A stretch of 54,793 nt of DNA from Collinsella sp. (GCA_029264355.1 JARIBW010000053.1:1-54793); one strand, 5' to 3'; shown: positions 8,193 through 16,744, counted from the first letter of the stretch. The notes: generated by a model not told the origin, from the sequence alone. Made by a program: numbers and translations.

Positions 8193-9371
8193 CTACTTCT
8201 TGGGGAACCACTTTCGCAGGAAGCTGAAATGGGTCTCGGATAGCACGATCGACAGGAAGATCAGCGCGAAGCCGAAGATCAGCTTGCCGGTGAGCACCTC
8301 TCCCGCCATGAGGACGGAGAACAGGACGCCCGAGGGGCTCTCCAGCGACAGCAGCAACGAGCCGGTCGCCGGCGGCACATGGGAGAGCGCCTGGTTCTGC
8401 AAAAGCAGGCCGATGGTGGTGCACACCACGGCGAGGAAGACGAGTTGGCCGACGATCTCGGGCGTCCACTGCTCGGCGGGGACGCGGGGCTCGAAGGCGA
8501 TCGTCGCGGCCAGCGAGAACAGGCCGACGAACAGGAACATCCAAGAGGTCAGGACGCTGACGTCGCGCGTGCGGCCGATGTGGCCCACGACCGCCATGTC
8601 CACGGCGAAGAACACGGCGCCCACGAGCGTCATGAGGTCGCCCATCTGGATGCTGAAGTTATCGAGGGCGACGAATCCCACACCCACCAGGCACAGCAGC
8701 GCCGAGGAGATGTGCCACTTGGTGATACGCTCCCGGAACAGGATGAGCGCGATGAACGGCACCAGGATGCAATAGGTTCCGGTGAGGAACGCGTTCTTGC
8801 CCGGAGTGGTGTCCACCAGGCCGAGCGTCTGCGCGGCGTACGCGGACCAAATCACGCACCCCATGAGAACGCCGAACCCAAGGTACTCGCGGTTGAGGTG
8901 AGCTTTGATGCGCTTGCGGAAGATGACGAACATGATGACGGCCGACAGGAGAAACCGGCAGGAGAGCAACATGAACGTGGGGACCGTGTCGAGCACGGTC
9001 TTCATGGTCAGGAAGGAATAACCCCAGATGAGCGCCATGGCGACGAGCATGAACTTCCAGAACAACGGCGAACGTGCGCCGGCGCCGCGGAGCCTGCCCG
9101 GGGCGCGGTCCTCGGGCGGAACGGGCACGCTGTCCTTGCTTGCGAACGGATCGTTCTCCTCGACATCTGCGGCGGCCTGCGCCACCTGCTCCTCAATCAC
9201 GGTCTTCAATTGAGCCCACGCCTCGCTTTCTCCCTCATATCGCACACCGGACCTGCAGGCACAGGCGTATTTCCAGGTGCCACCCTTATGCGCGCGCTTC
9301 ATCGCGCGCACGTCCTCTATGGTTTTGACGGTGGTGATGTCATCCCCACGCTCGCGATCGACGCTGGTCAT
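8193..9371 (-). CDS. EamA/DMT-superfamily transporter with cytosolic N-terminal extension
   Basis: Integral membrane protein of the drug/metabolite transporter superfamily, 392 residues with the start chosen at MTSVDRERGDD, which is preceded by GAGGGGG. From about residue 103 there are ten hydrophobic segments in two EamA repeats (first helix FWKFMLVAMALIWGYSF; second repeat begins near MGDLMTLVGAVFFAVDM). Substrate is unknown; the family exports amino acids and other small metabolites. Unusual is the roughly 100-residue hydrophilic N-terminus containing WKYACACRSG and an acidic region, absent from ordinary ~300-residue EamA proteins. It may be a small regulatory or binding module. Confidence 0.85.
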   Translation of the reverse strand: MTSVDRERGDDITTVKTIEDVRAMKRAHKGGTWKYACACRSGVRYEGESEAWAQLKTVIEEQVAQAAADVEENDPFASKDSVPVPPEDRAPGRLRGAGARSPLFWKFMLVAMALIWGYSFLTMKTVLDTVPTFMLLSCRFLLSAVIMFVIFRKRIKAHLNREYLGFGVLMGCVIWSAYAAQTLGLVDTTPGKNAFLTGTYCILVPFIALILFRERITKWHISSALLCLVGVGFVALDNFSIQMGDLMTLVGAVFFAVDMAVVGHIGRTRDVSVLTSWMFLFVGLFSLAATIAFEPRVPAEQWTPEIVGQLVFLAVVCTTIGLLLQNQALSHVPPATGSLLLSLESPSGVLFSVLMAGEVLTGKLIFGFALIFLSIVLSETHFSFLRKWFPKK

Positions 9372-9586
9372 CCCGGCCCCCTCGCGTACCCGAGCGTGGT
9401 GTCCGCACCCCATAGGCGCCACTCGGCATCACATAGTTCTAGCGTCGGCCCCCCGACTCGGAAAACATTACCACACGTTTTACCTGCAGCTCAACGCACC
9501 ACACTAAAGCGTTGGCTCGGCATATGTGAAAACAACGGGCCGCCGGGTGCGCCACCACCGTCGGTCGCGGCGGACGCCGCCGTCGC

Positions 9587-9692
9587 CGCCGTCGGTCTGC
9601 GCCGGGCACGTTGTCGCCGGTCGGCCCGCGCCGGCCGCCGTCGGCCTGCGCCGGGCACGCTGTCGCCGGTCGGCCCGCGCCGGCCGCCGTCG
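9587..9692. repeat. 49-bp GC-rich direct repeat, two copies plus fragment
   Basis: Copies at 9587-9635 and 9636-9684 are nearly identical, with a further 8 bp at 9685-9692. Each begins CGCCGTCGG and contains GCGCCGGGCACG. The period is not a multiple of three, which argues against translation. It lies in the 682-bp gene-free stretch between the EamA and GNAT genes. Confidence 0.85.
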
Positions 9693-9723
9693 ACATCCGC
9701 ATATCAATCCGCCGGGTCGAAAT

Positions 9724-10005
9724 TGTCTATGTCCACCTTGGATTTGCCTATGCCCTCGGCGTTTGCCTATGGATATCTGCCGTTTCACCTTGCCAAACGG
9801 AAGACATCCATAGGCAAAGTAACAAAACCGTAGGCAAATCCAGGACGCCCATAGTCAAACCGAACAAGCCCGTAGGCAAACCCAGGACGCCCATAGTCAA
9901 ACCAAACAAGCCCGTAGGCAAATCCAGGGTTGCCATAGGCAAACTCAGGGTGAGCGGAGGCAAACCGAAGGAGCCCGTAGGAAAATCCAACGGACCGCAA
10001 GGTAA
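9724..10005. repeat. 21-bp tandem repeat array with inverted arms (TTTGCCTATGG family)
   Basis: Rightward from 9809 a unit starting CATAGGCAAA or CGTAGGCAAA recurs at 9829, 9871, 9913, 9934, 9955 and 9976, with alternate units CATAGTCAAA between, giving about nine to ten 21-bp units (42 bp for the paired form). To the left, TTGTCTATG, TTTGCCTATG and TTTGCCTATGG occur in opposite orientation at about 20-21 bp spacing from 9724. The arms meet at the hairpin 9762-9818. Frames across it give seven-residue repeats on both strands, but no convincing start or ribosome site is present. Confidence 0.85.
9762..9818. repeat. Long hairpin repeat of the TTGCCTATGG family (copy 2)
   Basis: Left arm 9762-9784 and right arm 9795-9818 are imperfect inverted copies around a 10-nt loop. 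The arms begin TTTGCCTATGGAT and end TGCCGTTT, closely matching the hairpin at 2145-2198. It is the turning point of the 21-bp array. Confidence 0.7.
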
Positions 10006-10053
10006 TCTCGGCCTATTGGGCCTGGCGTCGTACGATGAAACGCAGGTCTGGGC

Positions 10054-10710
10054 TCAGCATCCCGCGCATATGGCAGACGACATGGAAAACGGCGTTGCCG
10101 GCAGGCCGACCTTCTTGGCAACCGGCGCCGCGCATGCGGCGGGCGTCTTGGAAAACGGCGTCGCCGGGGGCTGATCCGCACGATGCTCGCCGATCATCTT
10201 TTCCATCCAGACCATGTTGTACCAACGACCGCCCTTAAACCCGCATTGACGGAACTCCCCCACCAAGCGGTAGCCCATATGCTCGTGAAAATGTTGACTG
10301 TTGCGCGTCAGCGTCTCGTCGTCCGCGCCATCCGGGACGGCGATGCAGGCGTACATGTTGACAATCCCCTGCGCGCGCAGCGAGACCTCAAGCATGTCGT
10401 GCAGGGCACGGCCGATCCCCTCGCCCGCATGACCCTGCGCCACGTAAATCGAGGTCTCGACCGCCCAGTCGTAGGCGGGCCGGCCCTTGAAGGTCCCCGC
10501 ATAGGCATACCCCACCAAACAGCCGGAACGCTCCGCGACCAGATACGGGTAGAACTCCATCGTCTTACGCATGCGCTCGGCGAACTCCTCGACCGTGGGC
10601 GGTACGTATTCGAAGGTAATCGCCGTCTCGCGAACATAGGGCTCGTATATCGCCGCCAATGCGGCGGCATCCTCGATACACGCCGGCCTGACTCTCACGT
10701 CTGCGATCAT
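10054..10710 (-). CDS. GNAT-family N-acetyltransferase (phosphinothricin acetyltransferase-like)
   Basis: Acetyl-CoA-dependent N-acetyltransferase, 218 residues. The N-terminal 170 residues match the phosphinothricin/methionine-sulfoximine acetyltransferase branch: RPACIEDAAALAAIYEPYV, YAYAGTFKGRPAYDWAVETSIYV, the acetyl-CoA loop GHAGEGIGRALH, and the C-terminal GFKGGRWYNMVWM. The start at MIADVRV is preceded by AGAGGGG at six bases; an ATG two codons upstream is too close to it. The tail beyond residue 178 is unusual: PATPFS occurs twice, 22 residues apart, matching a 66-bp DNA duplication, so the C-terminus looks like read-through into repeated intergenic DNA. Confidence 0.85.
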   Translation of the reverse strand: MIADVRVRPACIEDAAALAAIYEPYVRETAITFEYVPPTVEEFAERMRKTMEFYPYLVAERSGCLVGYAYAGTFKGRPAYDWAVETSIYVAQGHAGEGIGRALHDMLEVSLRAQGIVNMYACIAVPDGADDETLTRNSQHFHEHMGYRLVGEFRQCGFKGGRWYNMVWMEKMIGEHRADQPPATPFSKTPAACAAPVAKKVGLPATPFSMSSAICAGC

Positions 10711-10870
10711 GTCCATCCCCTCTCAAAACGTTTGCGCCCATCTTATCCCAGGTCTCATGTCCCCGCCCCGCAGCCATTCACGACCCGCGCGGCGTGTTCA
10801 TGCAGAAGGGCCGACATGGAATCCATCGGTTTAGCCGCCCGCGGCGAATACGTCACGGCACGCCCATGCA

Positions 10871-10903
10871 GAAGGGCCGGCATGGAAACCACGCCGGCCC
10901 TTC
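10871..10903 (-). terminator. Hairpin downstream of the class II aldolase gene
   Basis: Eleven-base arms GAAGGGCCGGC and GCCGGCCCTTC with an 11-nt loop, 26 bp after the aldolase stop on the minus strand. No long T run follows. The segment CATGCAGAAGGGCCG also occurs as a direct repeat about 67 bp further left. Confidence 0.5.
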
Positions 10904-10928
10904 GATGGGAGCAAGTTGTTAGCGCGAA

Positions 10929-11777
10929 TTAGGCGCGACCGACCGAACCGAGGTTCTCCATGCGGATCTTGACGATCTTGGTGATCTCCTCGGCACCGGC
11001 CTTACCCGGATTCTTGGGATCGAAGTTGTTGGGGTTCTCGGCCATGTAGGCCATGTAGCCCTTGGTGTAGGCCTGGCGAAGCTCGGTGGCGTAGTTCACC
11101 TTGCAGATGCCGTTCTTGACGGCCTCGGCGACCTGCTCGTCCGGCACACCGGAGGTGCCGTGCAGAACCAGCGGCACGTCGACGGCGGCGGCGATGGCCT
11201 TGACGACGTCCTGCTCGATGTGCGGATCGGACGTGTAGACGCCGTGCGAGGTGCCCACGCCGATGGCGAGGGAGGTGCAGCCGGTGCGCTCGACGAACTC
11301 TTTGGCCTCGACCGGGTCGGTGTAGGGGGACTCGCCCTCGACCTCGACGTCGTCCTCCTTGCCGCCGACCTTGCCGAGCTCGGCCTCGACCGGCACGCCC
11401 ATGCAGGCGCCGGCGTCGGCCACGGACTTGGTGAGGGCGATGTTGTCCTCGAAGGACTCGTGGGAGCCGTCGATCATGACGGAGGTGTAGCCGGTGCGGA
11501 GGGCCTTCATGCAGCGATCGTAGCCGTCGCCGTGATCGAGGTGCAGGGCCACGGGCACGGAAGCGCGCTCAGCGGCGGCCTTGACCATGCCGTAGAAGTA
11601 ATCGAGACCGGTCTTCTTGATGGTGCCAGAGGTGGTCTGCATGATGACGGGGGACTTGGTCTCCTCGGCGGCGGCCAGGACGGCCATGACGAACTCGAGG
11701 TTCTCGACGTTGAAGGCGCCGACGGCGTAGTGATTCTTCTGCGCGTCGAGCAGCATCTCCTTGGTGGTTACGAGCAT
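10929..11777 (-). CDS. Class II tagatose/fructose-bisphosphate aldolase
   Basis: Zinc-dependent aldolase, 282 residues, the size of the GatY/KbaY/AgaY group and of short class II fructose-bisphosphate aldolases. Metal and catalytic features include HLDHGDGYDRC, GTSHGVY, VLHGTSG and the phosphate-binding KVNYATELR. In this locus, which supplies tagatose-6-P and a LacC-like kinase but no class I LacD aldolase, cleavage of tagatose-1,6-bisphosphate to DHAP and glyceraldehyde-3-P is the likely role (inference); ordinary glycolytic FBP aldolase is the alternative. The ATG follows AGGGAG and a perfect GAGCGATCGCTC palindrome that could hide the ribosome site. Transcribed divergently from a DeoR regulator. 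Confidence 0.88.
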   Translation of the reverse strand: MLVTTKEMLLDAQKNHYAVGAFNVENLEFVMAVLAAAEETKSPVIMQTTSGTIKKTGLDYFYGMVKAAAERASVPVALHLDHGDGYDRCMKALRTGYTSVMIDGSHESFEDNIALTKSVADAGACMGVPVEAELGKVGGKEDDVEVEGESPYTDPVEAKEFVERTGCTSLAIGVGTSHGVYTSDPHIEQDVVKAIAAAVDVPLVLHGTSGVPDEQVAEAVKNGICKVNYATELRQAYTKGYMAYMAENPNNFDPKNPGKAGAEEITKIVKIRMENLGSVGRA

Positions 11778-12084
11778 GAGCGATCGCTCCCTTCCTTCGC
11801 GCCGCAAGCGGGTGCGGCACGTGCCACCGCCGGCACCGTGCCGGCGTATTTGCCGAATTCATTGTATAAAAGCGGGCATTCACATGCTGCGCCATTCATG
11901 TCCGCACGACACGTCCCCACTCCCCCATCAGAAGAAATACGAAAGATTCGTCCATCGTCGTCCATTTCTCCATATTTGCGTTCATGAGGAAAAGAAAGAA
12001 AAGCAAACTCGTTTTGTTTCTCAAAAAGAAAATAATGCAAAATGGATTCATCACATTTTGCACACGATTCGATGAGGAGCCCCG
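11778..12084. other. Divergent intergenic region, aldolase / DeoR regulator
   Basis: 307 bp with no supportable gene. It is markedly AT-rich compared with its surroundings between 11985 and 12065, including a purine-rich run (AAAAGAAAGAAAAG). A TATACAAT-like -10 for the aldolase reads on the minus strand near 11861-11870. Operator sites for the adjacent DeoR protein are expected here, but I could not define a clear repeated motif. Confidence 0.4.
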
Positions 12085-12915
12085 ATGTCCGCACCCACAT
12101 CCCGCGCGTTTGCCGAGGAGCGGCGCGCGGCCATCATGAACATGCTCGAACACAACGCGTCCGTGCAGGTCGCAGATATCGCTCAGACCTTTGGCGTCTC
12201 GACCGTCACGGCGCGCGGCGACCTTGACGCGCTCGCCGCCGCGGGCAAACTCAGGCGCACGCACGGCGGCGCCGTCTCGTTGCACAAGACCCTGACCGTT
12301 TCGGTTCAGGACCAGCGAATCAATGTCAATGTGGACGCCAAGCAGGCAATCGCGCGCAGCGCCTTGGAGCTTGTGCGAGACGGAGACACCCTGTTCGTCG
12401 ATTCGGGCACCACGGCGCTCGAATTCGTCCGCATGCTGGATATGCGCTCCGACATCACCGTCATCACCGCAGATATCACCATCGCCGACTTCATCGACGA
12501 GAGCCTGCCTTCGGTCAACGTCATCATGCTCGGCGGAGAACTGCGCAAAGGCCATCGCTACCTTTTCGGCCCGCTCACCATGGCGGCCATCGCCACCATC
12601 CACGCCGATCTCGCCGTGATCTGCCCGGGCGCATTCGTCGCAGGACGCGGCTTCATGACCGACTTCCCCCAAATGGCCGAGATCAAGAAGGAGGCCATTC
12701 GCGCCGCGACGCGAACGGCCGTCCTCATGGATTCGAGCAAGCTGCACGCGCGCGGCATCTACTCATTCGCCCGTTTGGAAGACACGCAATTCGTGGTAAT
12801 GGACGAAGATCCCGACGGTGCCGTCACGCGGGCCATAGCCGAGGAATCGAGAAGGGGCGACGGGGCCCGCTCGGCGTCCGATCAGACAAGATGCCGCTTG
12901 ATCCTCGCCCATTAA
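12085..12915 (+). CDS. DeoR/GlpR-family sugar-phosphate-responsive repressor
   Basis: 276-residue regulator with an N-terminal winged helix (about 10-65, ADIAQTFGVSTVTARGDLDAL, then the family GKLRRTHGGA) and a C-terminal DeoR sensor domain (VDSGTTALEF, MLGGELRKGHRYLFGP, DSSKLHARGI), which in this family binds phosphorylated sugars. GAGGAG precedes the ATG by about six bases. Divergent from the class II aldolase, it most likely controls that gene and perhaps other tagatose-pathway genes. The tail past residue 250 is basic and lacks family similarity. One of three DeoR proteins in the locus. Confidence 0.9.
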   Translation: MSAPTSRAFAEERRAAIMNMLEHNASVQVADIAQTFGVSTVTARGDLDALAAAGKLRRTHGGAVSLHKTLTVSVQDQRINVNVDAKQAIARSALELVRDGDTLFVDSGTTALEFVRMLDMRSDITVITADITIADFIDESLPSVNVIMLGGELRKGHRYLFGPLTMAAIATIHADLAVICPGAFVAGRGFMTDFPQMAEIKKEAIRAATRTAVLMDSSKLHARGIYSFARLEDTQFVVMDEDPDGAVTRAIAEESRRGDGARSASDQTRCRLILAH

Positions 12916-12958
12916 AGTCCACCTTAAATACCGGCCCGGCTCCGCGGATGTCAAAACC

Positions 12959-15900
12959 CTATGACCTCCACGTCCTCCTGCGTGCGACGACGCCGGCCGT
13001 CAGAAGACCCGTCGAAATCAACGCGACGGCCGCCGTATCGGCTATCGGGTCACCGGTTTTGGGAAGAGCCCCGTCGGTCGCACCTGGCTTGCTCGGACCC
13101 CCATCGCCCTGTTGCCCATCTCCGGATTCGGGCTTCGGGGCCGGGTCGGGATCCGGCTGCGGTGCAGGGTCGGGCTTCGGAGCCGGGTCGGGATCCGGCT
13201 GCGGCGCAGGGTTCGGGGCCGGGTCGGGATCCGGCTGCGGGGCAGGGTCCGGCTTCGGGGTCGGGTCGGGGTCCGGCTGTGGGGAGGGCTCGGGCGCCGG
13301 GTCTATGGGGCCCACCGGGTCAACGGCCTTCTTATCGAACACCGCGATCACCGTCAAATCCTCCTTGGCGGCCTCGTTAAACGGGACTTCGAGGGAGTAA
13401 GCCCCTTCCCGACCGTCGATCTCGACCGGCTCGCCGGCAACGGCAACGGACCGGATGCGATACCCCTCTCGCGGCGTCACCGTGAAGCGCGCCGTGCCAC
13501 CTGTCGGACGCATGTAACCTGCAGGTTCGACGGTACCGCCCGTGCCCGCGAGCGACACGATGCCGAACTCAGCGAGCGAATCGGCCTTGAGTTTGATATC
13601 GAACTTGTCGAGACGCGGCGAGTTTTCAACCGGACCCGTGAACACGAGCGTGGACGAGCCGGGCTCTTTGACTTTAAAGGTGAATTTCACCGTCTTGAAC
13701 TCGCTTTGGTCAGTGCCCCCGGCACCGACCTCCCCGGGTTCCACGATCGCGCCACCGCTCAAGTCGGCATCGGGGCCAAGGGCTCGTTCTTCCCCATCGG
13801 CCTCGGACAAAGCGAGGCCCTCGCCCGTCGGCGCCGTTGCGACACCCCATGCGACCTTGTTGTCGTTCGATCCGCTCATGTAGCGCAGCGTCACCTCGTA
13901 TTCTCCGGCGCGCTCCACCGTAAATGGGATAGCCAGCGTATCTTTGTTGTTGAGGGAATTCACGACCTTGCCGCCGGAGGCGCCCGCGATCTCCTTTACC
14001 TCGGCGGGATACTTCGTCTCGCCGGCCCCGTTGCTCGAGGGGTCATCTACCAGCCCGCCCAACTCGGCCTCAATGGTTTGGGTCTCCCCCACGATACTCG
14101 GGAAGACGAATGGGTTCTCCTTCGTGTACGCCTCGGTGCGGACCGCGGGGTTGTCCATGGCCGCCTCGAGGGCCTTGATCGCATGGAAGCGCTGATCCAC
14201 GCCGGCAGACCCATCGGCGAGGATGGCACGGGCATTCACCAGGGCGGCCCGATACGCCTCGGCATCCGATCGGACATGGCTTCCCTCGTTCACCGGGGCG
14301 GCCTCCGCGCGCTTAAGGGCCTCTTCGAGCTTCTCCTTGGTGTAATTGGAATCGCGGTCGACGATGTTCACCGTGGTGACGCCCTGCGGGCCGATCACCA
14401 AATCGCCGGGTGAGACAACCGTCATGGAAACGGAAAACTGTGTGTTGACCGACGCGTTCGCCCCCGTGTTGTTGCGCTTGGTGCGCACCTGCACGGTCTT
14501 CTCGGTCTCGCCGTCGGCGAACTTCACACGGACCGGATCGGTGTGGAAGTCTCCTTGGACCGCCGTGCCGGGCTCGAAGTTCACCACGACCTCGAGCGGG
14601 CCGGAGGACCCACCCGTCCGTTTGATTCCCAGATCGTACGTGCTGTCCTCGTCCATGACGATGGATGCCTCGGAAAAATCGAGCATGCCGGCCCCGTTGT
14701 TGTTAAGGACGGCCGCGGCGTCGATCGCCACCGCCTTGTCCTGTTCGACGACCTCGATCTTCACGCTATGCTCTCCATGGGAGAGCGTGGGAGAGGCGAA
14801 AAGCACCTGACCGGTCTTGCGCTCTCCGGATGTGTTGACGACCTGCGCCTCGGAATCCCTGCCATCGATCGTGACCTTCATGGGGCCGTGACCGGGATCG
14901 ACGGTGCCGATGATGAGAAACTTGCTGCCCGTGAAGGAAAAGGTGGCAAAAGCGCCCTTTTTCTTGGAAAACATGTTCGTTCCGTCGATGAACTGCGATC
15001 CGCCGTTCTTGGTCCAGTCGGCCTCGTCGCCAAGCGTCATCTTGGCATTGTCGAGCGTCTCCATGCCCCCGGGGATCACCGAAGGAGCTTCGAGGGTGCG
15101 GCCCATCTTGAACAGGCCGACTTCGGATAGCTGAACCTTCTTGCCGTCGAGCGGGGTGAGCTCGATCTTCACCTCGGTAGCCGTGACCTTGGGGGCGCGC
15201 ACCAGGCGCCGCGCGCCGACGGTGCCGCCGGAACCGAACTCGGCCCAATTGCCGTCCGCGCCGTTGCGGTACATGACCTTGAAGCTCTCGATGCGCTGGC
15301 CGTTTTCGATGGCCTCCTCCATGGAGACGACGTCGAACTGCGTGGCGGCGGGCAGCTTGATGAGCACGGACTGCTCGCCGGCCTCGTCGGCCGACCAGTA
15401 CGTGTCATCTTGTCCGTCGAGCATCTTCGCCGGTCCGTATGACGCGCTGTTCTGATGCACAGATGTCACCTGGGCAGTGGCGCGGGCGCGGCCCTTCCCC
15501 TCATTTGCACGGGTGAGGTCATCGGAAAATCCCTCGCGGACGCTCGCGCCGAACTCCTCCACGCGGCCCTTGATCTCGGGCGTGATCTCGCCTTTGGTGT
15601 CGAGGGGAACATTGAGCAGCAACGGGGCGCCGCGGCCGACGGACATGAAGTACATCGTCCCCAATTCGGCGAGCGATTTGGGGGCCGCCTTGCTGGGGCC
15701 CCAGAACCAGCCGGAGGTGATGCGGGCATCGCACTCGGGCATGAGCCACTTCTCGCCATCGGGGCTGCCCACGATAACCGATTTGCCCGTGGAGGAATCA
15801 GTCGTCTTGTTCTGCTCGAACGGCTGGTTGTTCTTTGACTGGTCCCAGTCCTTGAGCATCTTCACGCGATTCCACGTAGTGTCATGCGCAACGCCGTCCT

Positions 15901-16744
15901 CGTTGCCCACCCAACGCGCCTCGCCCTGGCGGCCACATTGGAAGGCCAGGCACTCTTCGCCCTCGAGTCTCTTTATGACCTCATAATACTTGTCAAAATC
16001 GTACTCTTGGTAACCGCCCCCCGTGCCCTTGGCGCCGTCCATCCAGACTTCGACGAACTTCCCGTTGCGCCCGTACTTGGGGTTGCCCAAGATCTCCTCG
16101 AGCTGCCTGACATAGGACTGGTTGTAGTCGCCGTTATGGTCCTCCTTGCAATCGGGAGGGCAATCAGCCCGGCACTCTCCCCTGCCATAGGTGGGATCGT
16201 TGATGTCCCACGGGGAAAGATACAGGCCCATGTCGAGATTTTGCCTGGTGCACTCCTCGGAGATCTTCTCCAGCACGTCTATCTTTGAGGTAGTGGCGGC
16301 CATATCGTATTCGCTGGAGGCGCTATCCCACATGCGGAACCCGTCATGATGCTTGGCCGTCACGATAAGGCGCTTGAAACCCGCCTCCTTGATGGTCTTG
16401 ACATACTCGGCCGCATCGAACGATTCGAGCGCATCCATATACTCCGTCGCGGTTTTCCACGTCACACCGTCGTGTGTGGTGCCGTAATGCTCCCCCCATT
16501 CGATATTCGCCATGGTGTTGGGCCCAAAGTGGCAAAAGGCGGCAAGCTCCTCTTTGGCATAGGCGTATTGACAGGCATTGGGGACGACGTCGTCCTTTTC
16601 GGGGGCGACGACCGCACCCGAGCTCAGCTCCGCATCACCCACCCATGTCTCGACGGCAAAAGCAACCGCCGGCGTGAACGCCAGCGCCGATGCGATGGCC
16701 GCGGCAGCGGCCCAACGGGGAACTACTCGAATGGTATCGCGCAT
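12959..16744 (-). CDS. LPXTG cell-wall-anchored GH29 alpha-L-fucosidase, multidomain
   Basis: Extracellular fucosidase of 1261 residues. In order: Sec signal peptide (1-30, ending AVAFA); GH29 catalytic domain (about 55-410) with KHHDGF at 131-136 and probable nucleophile Asp236 in VEVWMDGAKG; F5/8 type C carbohydrate-binding domain (about 418-548); a beta-rich galactose-binding-like region (555-685); Calx-beta domain (about 688-796); helical FIVAR-like segment (800-870); CBM35-like domain (885-1053); an InlB-like beta repeat (1055-1137); a Pro/Asp spacer (1141-1206); and LPKTG at 1227-1231 with hydrophobic helix and RRR tail. It would release fucose from host glycans at the cell surface. The start is the ATG at the signal peptide, after a GGGGTGG site; the open frame upstream has no signal. 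Confidence 0.92.
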   Translation of the reverse strand: MRDTIRVVPRWAAAAAIASALAFTPAVAFAVETWVGDAELSSGAVVAPEKDDVVPNACQYAYAKEELAAFCHFGPNTMANIEWGEHYGTTHDGVTWKTATEYMDALESFDAAEYVKTIKEAGFKRLIVTAKHHDGFRMWDSASSEYDMAATTSKIDVLEKISEECTRQNLDMGLYLSPWDINDPTYGRGECRADCPPDCKEDHNGDYNQSYVRQLEEILGNPKYGRNGKFVEVWMDGAKGTGGGYQEYDFDKYYEVIKRLEGEECLAFQCGRQGEARWVGNEDGVAHDTTWNRVKMLKDWDQSKNNQPFEQNKTTDSSTGKSVIVGSPDGEKWLMPECDARITSGWFWGPSKAAPKSLAELGTMYFMSVGRGAPLLLNVPLDTKGEITPEIKGRVEEFGASVREGFSDDLTRANEGKGRARATAQVTSVHQNSASYGPAKMLDGQDDTYWSADEAGEQSVLIKLPAATQFDVVSMEEAIENGQRIESFKVMYRNGADGNWAEFGSGGTVGARRLVRAPKVTATEVKIELTPLDGKKVQLSEVGLFKMGRTLEAPSVIPGGMETLDNAKMTLGDEADWTKNGGSQFIDGTNMFSKKKGAFATFSFTGSKFLIIGTVDPGHGPMKVTIDGRDSEAQVVNTSGERKTGQVLFASPTLSHGEHSVKIEVVEQDKAVAIDAAAVLNNNGAGMLDFSEASIVMDEDSTYDLGIKRTGGSSGPLEVVVNFEPGTAVQGDFHTDPVRVKFADGETEKTVQVRTKRNNTGANASVNTQFSVSMTVVSPGDLVIGPQGVTTVNIVDRDSNYTKEKLEEALKRAEAAPVNEGSHVRSDAEAYRAALVNARAILADGSAGVDQRFHAIKALEAAMDNPAVRTEAYTKENPFVFPSIVGETQTIEAELGGLVDDPSSNGAGETKYPAEVKEIAGASGGKVVNSLNNKDTLAIPFTVERAGEYEVTLRYMSGSNDNKVAWGVATAPTGEGLALSEADGEERALGPDADLSGGAIVEPGEVGAGGTDQSEFKTVKFTFKVKEPGSSTLVFTGPVENSPRLDKFDIKLKADSLAEFGIVSLAGTGGTVEPAGYMRPTGGTARFTVTPREGYRIRSVAVAGEPVEIDGREGAYSLEVPFNEAAKEDLTVIAVFDKKAVDPVGPIDPAPEPSPQPDPDPTPKPDPAPQPDPDPAPNPAPQPDPDPAPKPDPAPQPDPDPAPKPESGDGQQGDGGPSKPGATDGALPKTGDPIADTAAVALISTGLLTAGVVARRRTWRS
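13130..13295 (-). repeat. Coding repeat: Pro/Asp wall-spanning spacer
   Basis: Short direct repeats (GGGTCGGGATCCGGCTGCGG and variants) encode QPDPDPAPKPDPAP-type units in the fucosidase, immediately before the sortase signal. Such segments typically span the peptidoglycan. Confidence 0.85.

Noticed and set aside
9724-10005. CRISPR array
   Set aside because: Units are contiguous 21-bp repeats without unique spacers, and no cas genes are present.
9611-10174. 187-codon frame spanning the 21-bp repeat array
   Set aside because: The repeat is in phase with codons, but there is no ribosome site, no domain, and equally open frames on the other strand.
13112-14413. Gly/Arg-rich plus-strand frame across the fucosidase repeats
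   Set aside because: Antisense to the Pro/Asp spacer and Calx-beta region of a well-supported LPXTG protein.
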